From Dreissena polymorpha (taxonomy: Eukaryota; Mollusca; Bivalvia; Myida; Dreissenidae): a stretch of DNA of 64,000 bases. The stretch spans positions 17,424,921 to 17,488,920 of the forward strand of contig NC_068369.1 of NCBI RefSeq assembly GCF_020536995.1, read 5' to 3'. Below, piece after piece: positions 56,194 through 64,000 of the stretch. The translations under genes were made by a program, and so were the position numbers. Below the pieces are notes generated by a model, which had not been told where the DNA came from, made no database searches, and was given only the letters and a program-made list of their open reading frames with translations. How positions within the stretch are numbered: position 1 is the first letter of the stretch; every line of letters begins with the position of its first letter.

Positions 56194-59100
56194 ACAAGAG
56201 GGCCATAATGGCCCTGCATCGCTCCACTGTTTTTTCTTTGCGAAAAAAACGTGTAATGCGCATGGGTTGAAATGTACTCAAGCAAATTGTGACTTTCTCT
56301 TTCTATCCCTCGTCCCACTGGGCGCTTAAAGTTGGAAGGATGAGCATTTTTATATATGGAAAAAGTTACTACCGTGTTAACTAAACAGACAAAAAAGCCT
56401 GGGAATTGTTGCACAGGTCCTTTGCTTATAACGTAGGTACATTTATCTCTCCAAAATATATTGTCGTTCTTTCTATTTCACATATTTTTAGATGCTGAAG
56501 ATCAAATCTACACATTTGATTTGAAACAGATTCACAAGACCCATAGGAATCAAAATTCCTTAACCCTTTACCAAACAACACATTTTGGACTTTCCCAATT
56601 TGAAAGAGGTTGCAGACCTCAATTGAATTAAAATGGAATATGAAGGAAATGATCAGGTAGGGTAGAAATAATTGTGATAAAAGGAGTAATTGCTCATCAA
56701 CCCACACATCTCTAAGACCAACAAGCCTGAGAATATTATGATAATCTAAAGATTATTTCTTTATATTTATAAATGTATTTAATTAAGTAATACATTTGTC
56801 TTCTAAGATCAATTCATAACTAATATTAAGAAAATTATAAAATGGTCAGAAATATATATGGATTGTTGAGCAATTGACAATCATTTCAACAATTCATGAT
56901 CAGTCACGATTCACAAATGGAACAATGAATCATTAGTTATTAAAAAGCAGCATATACGATAGTTAAGACATTGCACTTCATTAATTTCAACACCTTCTCT
57001 TCGATACAAAGTTTGAGTTTACCGTGCAGTATCATATATTGACTTTCCTTGAAATAATTATGTTCATGGAAGCTGTGTTTTTAAAATCAATAATATATTA
57101 TTAAACTGGTTTTAACACTATAAAAAAGACATGAAATTAAGATGTCATCCAAAATATTTTCATCCGGATATATGGTCACTTTCGACATATTTAAATAAAA
57201 CCCGAGTTTTTTCAGATTATAAGAAAAACATTCATAACACATGTTCTTACTTCAATGCCTTTGTAAGCAGTCACCATCTGACCTAAAATGGCACTAAATG
57301 ACAGGGTTTTATCTCATGTTTACAAGATGTTGATGTTGTTGTTGGTCACAGCCAAACAGCCGCAGTAATCTCCACTGGTAAACGTCAAATGTTCAGTTTT
57401 GTGACCCCCGGGGCCGGGTCAAATTTGAGCCCAGGGGAATAATTTGAACAAATTTGGTAGAGGACTATAAGAAATCGCTACATACCAAATTTAGTAGCCC
57501 TAAGCTCTATAATTAAGAACAAGAAGATTGTTTAAGTTTGCACAAAAAAGGCCTTATTTAAGCATATGTTCATTTTTGTGATCCCTGGGACAAGGTCAAA
57601 TTTGTTCCTAGGGGCATAATTTGAACAAACTAAGTAGAGAACTATTAGATGTCACTACCTACCGAATTTGGTAGAAATAGGCCCAATGGTTATGGACAAG
57701 AAGATTTTTATAGTTTGCACAAAATGGGCCCGATATAAGCATATGTTCAATTTTGTGACCCCTGGGGAACGGTCAAATTTGATCCCAGGGGCTTAATTTG
57801 AACAAACTTGGTAGAGAACTATAAGATGTCAGTACATACCAAATTTGGTAGCCCTATGCCATACGGTTATGGACAAGAAGATTTTTAAAGGTTGCACAAA
57901 ATAGGCCTTATATAAGCAAATTTTTGATTTTTTGACCCCCCAGGGCAGGGTCAAATTTGACCCCAGGGGAATAATTTGAACAAACTTGGTAGAGGACTAT
58001 TAGATGCCACTACATACCAAATTTGGTAGCCCTAGGCCCAATAGTAATGGACGAGAAGATTTTTAAAGTTTTCACAAAATAGGCCATATATAAGCAAATT
58101 TTCAATTTTTTGACCACCCGGGGCAGGGTCAAATTTGACCCCAGGGGCATAATTTGAACAAACTTGGTAGAGAACTATAAGATGTCACTACATACCAAAT
58201 TTGGTAGCCATTGGCCCAATGGTTATAGACAAGAAGATTTTTAAAGTTTTCACAAAATAGGATATAAGCAAATGTTCAATTTTTTGACCCCCCGGGGAAG
58301 GGTCAAATTTGACCCCAGGGACATAATTTGAACAAACTTGATATAGGACTTTAAGATGTCACTACATACAAAATTTGGTAGCCCTAGGCCCAATGGTTAT
58401 GGACAAGAAGTTTTTTTAAAGTTTTCACAAAATAGGCCTTATATAAGCAAATTTTCAATTTTTTAAACCCCCGGGCCCGGGTCAAATTTGACCCCAGGGG
58501 CATAATTTGAATAAACTTGGTAGATGACTATAAGATGTCACTATATACCAAATTTGGTAGCCCTAGGCCAATTGGTTATTGACAAGAAGATTTTTAAAGT
58601 TTGCACAAAATAGGCCTTATATCAGCAAATTTTCAATTGTTTAACCCCCCGGGGCAGGGTCAAATTTAACCCCAGGGGCATAATTTGAACAAACTTGGTA
58701 GAGGACTATAAGATGTCACTACATGGCAAATTTGGTAGCCCTAGACCCAATGGTAATGGACAAGAAGATTTTTAAAGTTTGCAGAAAATAGGCCTTACAT
58801 AAGCAAATTTTCAATTTTTTAACCCCCCGGGGCAGGGTCAAATTTGACCCCAGGGGCATAATTTGAACAAACTTGGTAGAGGACAATAAGATGTCACTAC
58901 ATACCAAATTTGGTAGCCCTATGCCATACGGTTATGGACAAGAAGATTTTTAAAGTTTGCAAAAAATAGGCCTTATATAAGCAAATTTTCAATTTTTTGA
59001 CCACCCGGGGCAGGGTCAAATTTGACCCCAGGGGCATAATTTGAACAAACTTGGTAGAGAACTATAAGATGTCACTACATACCAAATTTGGTAGCCATTG

Positions 59101-60845
59101 GCCCAATGGTTATAGACAAGAAGATTTTTAAAGTTTTCACAAAATAGGATATAAGCAAATGTTCAATTTTTTGACCCCCCGGGGCAGGGTCAAATTTGAC
59201 CCCAGGGACATAATTTGAACAAACTTGATATAGGACTATAAGATGTCACTACATACAAAATTTGGTAGCCCTAGGCCCAATGGTTATGGACAAGAAGTTT
59301 TTTTTAAGTTTTCACAAAATAGGCCTTATATAAGCAAATTTTCAATTTTTTAAACCCCCGGGCCCGGGTCAAATTTGACCCCAGGGGCATAATTTGAATA
59401 AACTTGGTAGATGACTATAAGATGTCACTATATACCAAATTTGGTAGCCCTAGGCCAATTGGTTATTGACAAGAAGATTTTTAAAGTTTGCACAAAATAG
59501 GCCTTATATCAGCAAATTTTCAATTGTTTAACCCCCCGGGGCAGGGTCAAATTTAACCCCAGGGGCATAATTTGAACAAACTTGGTAGAGGACTATAAGA
59601 TGTCACTACATGGCAAATTTGGTAGCCCTAGACCCAATGGTAATGGACAAGAAGATTTTTAAAGTTTGCAGAAAATAGGCCTTACATAAGCAAATTTTCA
59701 ATTTTTTAACCCCCCGGGGCAGGGTCAAATTTGACCCCAGGGGCATAATTTGAACAAACTTGGTAGAGGACAATAAGATGTCACTACATACCAAATTTGG
59801 TAGCCCTATGCCATACGGTTATGGACAAGAAGATTTTTAAAGTTTGCACAAAATAGGCCTTATATTAGCAAATTTTCAATGTTTTGACCCCCAGGGGCAG
59901 GGTCAAATTTGACCCCAGGGGCATAATTTGAACAAACTTGGTAGAGGACTATAAGATGTCACTACATAGCAAATTTGGTAGCCCTAGGCCCAATGGTTAC
60001 GGACAAGAAGATTTTTAAAGTTTGCACAAAATAGGCCTTATATAAGCACATTTTCAATTTTTTCGACCCCCGGGGCAGGGTCAAATTTGACCCCAGGGGC
60101 ATAATTTGAACAAACTTGGTAGAGGACTATAAGATGTCACTACATACCAATTTTGGTAGCCCTTTGCCCAATGGTTATGGACAAGAAGCTTTTAAAGTTT
60201 GCACAAAATAGGCCATATATAAGCAAATTTTCAATTTTTTGACCCCCCCCCCCCCGGGGCAGGGTCAAATTTGACCCCAGGGGCATAATTTGAACAAACT
60301 TGGTAGAGGACTATAAGATGTCACTACATAGCAAATTTGGTAGCCCTTGGCCCAATGGTTATGGACAAGAAGATTTTTAAAGTTTGCACAAAATAGGCCA
60401 TATATAAGCAAATTTTCAATTTTTTGACCCCCCCCCCCCCGGGGCAGGGTCAAATTTGACCCCAGGGGCATAATTTGAACAAACTTAGTAGAGGACTATA
60501 AGATGTCAATACATACCAAATTTGGTAGCCCTAGGCCTAATGGTTATGGACAAGAAGATTTATAAAGTTTGCACAAAATAGGCCTTATATAAGCAAATTT
60601 TCAATTTTTTGAATCCCCGGGACAGGGTCAAATTTGACCCCAGGGGCATGATTTGAACAAATTTGAAAGAGGTTCACCACAAGAACATTCCTGAGAAATT
60701 TCATCAGATTTGGAACAGTAGTTTAGGAGAAGAAGATGTTTAAAGAAAAAGTTAACGCACGCACGCACGGACGCACGCTCGGACGCACACACGACGGACA
60801 CAGGGCCATGACATAAGCCCCGCTGGCCTTTGGCCAGTGGAGCTA
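56194..60845. mobile_element. 4.6-kb non-autonomous element carrying a satellite-like array
   Basis: Left end ACAAGAGGGCCATAATGGCC with GCTCCACTG nearby; right end CAGTGGAGCT, inverted to it, preceded by the hairpin CTGGCCTTTGGCCAG (60823-60837) and (ACGC)n at 60755-60800. The middle holds the 178-bp array. No transposase. A 3' hairpin with internal tandem repeats is seen in Helentron-type elements, so that class is possible. It fills most of the last intron of receptor 2. Confidence 0.65.
57340..60700 (+). repeat. Tandem array, 19 units of ~178 bp
   Basis: The phrase GGTCAAATTTG-ACCCCAGGGG recurs with CAAATTT at 57420, 57597, 57774, 57952, 58130, 58304, 58483, 58661, 58839, 59017, 59191, 59370, 59548, 59726, 59904, 60082, 60266, 60451 and 60629. 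The spacing series 174-179-178-178-178 occurs twice, giving an 887-bp higher-order duplication of five units. Poly-C runs of 13-14 interrupt the units near 60242 and 60428. Confidence 0.93.
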
Positions 60846-60859
60846 AAAATTGCAGCATT

Positions 60860-61164
60860 TATAAAACTGGCTCAACCACAAACCATATGAACAAGCGTTG
60901 ATGTTGCCACTTATATCGATCTGAAGAGGCTTCTTATTGAATTATAATTAATCTTTCAGATGGGACACGTTTTAATAATACGCGTAAAATTCAGGCAGTG
61001 TAAATATGTAATTCCACAAATGGAATAGTAAAAATATATTTGGCTCTGATAATAACTGACATAAATCAGTGTGCGTTTTGCGCGAAGACTGAGATGTATT
61101 ATGTCTTAAATCAGGCATACAGACAATAGAGCAGGTGTCATAACAAGAAAAGCTTAATACTCAC
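60860..61164. other. Intron stretch, no feature seen
   Basis: AT-rich sequence between the array element and the FN3 exon of receptor 2. Confidence 0.45.
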
Positions 61165-61330
61165 CTTGCGTGGTAAATGTTATCGGCTGTGAAAATCCCT
61201 GGAATCCTCGTTCATTTTCCGCGACCACAGATATGTTGTAGAACGTGTTCTCTTTCAGCCCGTCAACCACGTGGGTCCAGGTTTGGTTTATCCCATGTGT
61301 CGTCGAGTTGTCGTAGATATAACTGGTCAG
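61165..61330 (-). CDS. FN3 second exon, receptor 2
   Basis: 166 bp, phase 0 to 1, open. It codes LTSYIYDNSTTHGINQTWTH, VVDGLKENTFYNISVVAENE and QPITFTTQ. Two codons shorter than receptor 1. Confidence 0.8.
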
Positions 61331-61821
61331 CTAAAGCGGTTGTACACGAATTAGTTATATATACATTACCAGACGATACCAGATGATTCAAAACTAGTCC
61401 AGGTCGAAAACTTGTCTACATTATACATCTCGCGAATATCAATTAACGGGGTTTAACCTCCAATCAATTCTTTTCACTGACCGTTTCAATTAGGCAATCC
61501 GCGCTTTAATCATGTTCGCATTGTGATGAAAAATTATCTGGCTTTAAGAAAAGACTATCGGAAGAGGATTTCTATGATGATAATATGTCTCAGAGTTTCT
61601 TCATTCTTCGACATAAACATGCAATTTTCCTACCCTCCAGCATAAAACGTGTATGGCAAAATGTGTTCATGAAGAAGTGATACGTTTAGATAGAAACAGT
61701 TTCAAAACAAATGAAAATAAACGTTTGTTTATTTCGTTTCACATAAATTAATTAATAAATCATTTTCTCTTATGGCAACGTTGTCATTATTTATGTTGAC
61801 CTCATTATTATGAACGACTAC
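61331..61821. other. Receptor 2 intron between FN3 exons
   Basis: AT-rich; nothing recognised. Its position and phase (0) match the receptor 1 intron 38800-39117. Confidence 0.5.
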
Positions 61822-61964
61822 CAAAGAAAAGGTATTTCCATTGTATAGTCTCATGACAATAAAGTGTTGCGGAGAACCCATGTCGAAACCTGACGTTCAT
61901 TGGACGGTGGCGCTTTGGTCTGTGACGTTGTAGATATAAACATCACGAGGGGTTTCCGGGAAAC
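61822..61964 (-). pseudogene. FN3 first exon, receptor 2, with internal stop
   Basis: 143 bp. GFPETPRDVYIYNVTDQSAT, then VQ, TGA, then TSGFDMGSPQHFIVMRLYNG. The stop falls exactly on the conserved FN3 Trp codon (TGG to TGA). Confidence 0.82.
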
Positions 61965-62256
61965 CTAAACATTACATAATATAAAAAATGACATTCTCCG
62001 CTGATTTATGATTAATAGTACTAAAACTTTTCTTACTAATTGAGTATGAGCATTTCTAGTACATATTTTATTTACTCACTAGACATTGCATATCTTCGTA
62101 ATAGTGTCATCGTTTATAGACCGCAATATGCGATGAGATCAACTAATTAAACGCGTATGCTCACAAAGCGCCTGCTTATCATTAAGGCGGGAACGATAAA
62201 TTCATTTCGAACTTTTTTTGTTAAATGTTGTAACTATTTAGTATACCATCACCCAC

Positions 62257-62333
62257 CATTTGCAGTAAGTTGCATCGTTGCCGTATACGTCCCATACTCA
62301 TTCTGTAACGTTATGGTGTAGTTCCCAAAGTCA
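62257..62333 (-). CDS. Ig-like domain 2, second exon, receptor 2
   Basis: 77 bp. It codes SDFGNYTITLQNEYGTYTAT and MQLTANG, nearly identical to receptor 1; Ile replaces the second cysteine. Confidence 0.8.
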
Positions 62334-62843
62334 CTGACATAAAACGAAAAAAATCTTAACGTGTATACCTTTCAAATATAGTTGCAAACTTTGTATTTGT
62401 CAACATTTTCCAACCTTTACATATTATAATTGAGTATTTGAAAAATTAATTATGCTAAATATATTTGTTTTATTGTGTTATTTTTGCAAGAAAAGGGACA
62501 TAATCCAATGTCTAATTACTCAAAGTCACACACTACTGAAGATGCATGCGATATGTGTAATCTTCGAATTTAAACATCGATCAGATCTAAGGTTAATTTG
62601 TAACATGATACCGATCAATAAACTTGCATCTATACGACTGCGTACTGAAATACAATTCAATCGTTAAAATGCTATTCTATATCACTGCTGAATGATACAA
62701 TGATATTTTATTGCACCGTTAACAAGTACTTCAAAAGAACCGATTATAGTAAAGTTATTAGAAATATCGGATTGCATTGCATTTATGGTGGTTAAATATA
62801 TTAGATACGTTTATTTACAACGTGAAATCGCTTTTCAATGTAC
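62334..62843. other. Receptor 2 intron between Ig-like 2 exons
   Basis: AT-rich; nothing recognised. Confidence 0.45.
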
Positions 62844-63054
62844 CTGACTTTGACCGTATTCCAGCGGTCCCACTCCAGTTCCGTCCTGTTCGGCCAGTCG
62901 GTGATGCTGATTCCAGTCCTAAACGGTTGACCGTCCGATCTTGACCATATCGTTCTTGGACGTGGTAAGGATGTAAAGTTCAAGGTCAGTTTGGCCGGTT
63001 GTCCAATAGATCCCTCGAAACTGAATCTCTGTCCCCATATCGGCCTTGGAGGAC
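62844..63054 (-). CDS. Ig-like domain 2, first exon, receptor 2
   Basis: 211 bp, phase 1 to 2. It codes PPRPIWGQRFSFEGSIGQ, LTLNFTSLPRPRTIWSR and DWPNRTELEWDRWNTVKV. Two codons longer than receptor 1. The first Ig cysteine is again missing (LTLNF). Confidence 0.8.
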
Positions 63055-63794
63055 CTTAAATAAGTAGCCAGACGGTGTTATTTTGAATCATTCTAAACAA
63101 TCTAGAACAATCACCAAGCCTTACACACAATTTACATCTGGCCATCTTTTTTTATTGCAATCGCGATATTCCGCATATTTATAGAAGCTTTCACATACAG
63201 CTGGAGATATTAAGTGGACATGATAAATCAGCCTCTACATGTATCTTACTATTTTACTCCCGAATTTATTTAATGGATTACATTGCGCCTGGTCATAGCA
63301 CAATGGTCTTTTATTTACGCTTGGGACCAATATAACCCAGATTGAAAATCTTCGAGGCTTAACGGACAATGAACCTGCTCCCAAAGCTAGCTAATAAGGC
63401 GATGAAGTATATGTGTCTCGATGTTGTTCATTACTTCAAATATACAGTAAATAGTGTTCTATATGATTCAGGCAACGAGGAAATAGGTCCAAACTCGCTT
63501 TTTATTGTTTGCGTAAAACATCTGAACGAATATGTAATGTTGGTGCATGGTGGAAATTTGTTTAATTTATTAAAAAAAAGTGCGAACAATTATTTCATGA
63601 GCAAGTTCTATGAGCAAAAAATCTAACGGTAAAACTGTATACGGTGTGTCGTAATTCTGTATTTTAACACAAACAAAAATACTCATCAACGATTATTTTC
63701 AATTCATTTGTAATCATATAATAAACTAAGAAAGCGGTAAAGGGGAAATATATCATATTAGCAAAATCAAGCAAAGCGTATCAAGGTAACTTAC
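63055..63794. other. Receptor 2 intron after the Ig exon
   Basis: AT-rich; only chance frames seen. Confidence 0.45.
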
Positions 63795-64000
63795 ACAACA
63801 CGGTTAAATTTGCCCCTCGCGTTACGTTCTTTTCGTTACTTAACCGGTTGTAGCCGGTGCATACCCACAATCCAATGTCATCGAAGCTAGCGCCTGGCGA
63901 CTGCATTGTGACATCAGCAGACCCGTTTGCAAAGAGCATCGACTTTCCCGTGTTTAGGTTCATGATAGACCACGTGGGGTCGGGATGGGCTTGGAAGTTG
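63795..64000 (-). CDS. Ig domain exon of receptor 2 (cut by window edge)
   Basis: It codes NFQAHPDPTWSIMNLNTG, then SPGASFDDIGLWVCTGYN and RGANLTVL. Trp (PTWSI) and D-x-G-x-W-x-C mark the Ig fold. Phase 1 at the donor (TTGT|GTAAGT region) fits the next exon. Confidence 0.78.

Larger units (their letters stand above)
55095..64000 (-). pseudogene. Tandem paralogue of the IgSF receptor, apparently decayed (5' partial)
   Basis: Exons in transcription order: 64000(cut)-63795 Ig; 63054-62844 and 62333-62257 Ig-like 2; 61964-61822 and 61330-61165 FN3; 55235-55095 transmembrane. Lengths 77, 143 and 141 bp equal those of receptor 1, and all phases match. Two in-frame stops: TGA replaces the FN3 core Trp (61897-61899, VQ then stop then TSGFD), and TAG lies in the membrane helix (55132-55134, where receptor 1 has Leu). 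Splice sites remain intact, so inactivation looks recent. Alternatives: assembly errors, recoding, or a truncated secreted product. The Ig exon is unlike that of receptor 1. Confidence 0.75.

Noticed and set aside
58719-59794. Two identical 62-residue minus-strand frames
   Set aside because: Translations of the 178-bp array; identical only because of the 887-bp super-repeat.

Overview
This is a stretch of a eukaryotic, intron-rich, AT-rich animal genome. The protein families (CCP/Sushi, SEA, Ig, FN3, a mucin), the spliced gene structures and the small dispersed repeats point to a mollusc, most likely a bivalve. Several repeats resemble ones I remember from zebra mussel (Dreissena), but that is memory, not a search result. 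Nothing bacterial is present.

Left half, + strand (1 to about 34.7 kb): one giant cell-surface mucin gene. Its first visible exon (1-18090, 5' end cut by the window) codes for about 6,000 residues of 8-residue Ser/Thr repeats. Eleven further exons follow, and all their splice phases agree: two CCP/Sushi domains (18358-18525, 22547-22717), a SEA-like domain over three exons (23049-24620), a four-cysteine EGF-like piece (26399-26510), a 17-nt microexon (27666-27682), a transmembrane exon (28496-28646) and a cytoplasmic tail (29149-29309, 30384-30445, 34131-34145). The introns hold a 5'-truncated LINE with a (TGTC)n tail, fold-back elements, MITEs and three copies of an element built from the palindrome GAACCTAGGTTC.

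Right half, - strand (37.7-64 kb): two tandem paralogous immunoglobulin-superfamily receptor genes. The first (45004 to 37675) can be read from signal peptide through Ig, cysteine-less Ig, FN3 and transmembrane exons, about 362 residues. The second (64000 to 55095, 5' end outside the window) has the same exon lengths and phases, but carries stop codons in the FN3 and transmembrane exons, so it looks like a decaying duplicate. Its last intron is swollen by a TIR element with 162-bp repeats and by a 4.6-kb element with nineteen ~178-bp repeats.

Between and within these genes lie a tRNA-Ser(AGA)-like gene with an enlarged D arm, tRNA-headed SINE-like elements (one family also has terminal inverted repeats), MITEs, an unidentified broken gene-like fossil (about 39.8-40.4 kb), and long AT-rich stretches with no recognisable content. 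The mucin and the receptors are convergent. Both kinds are single-pass surface proteins, so the locus is a cell-surface glycoprotein region; a functional link between them is only inference.
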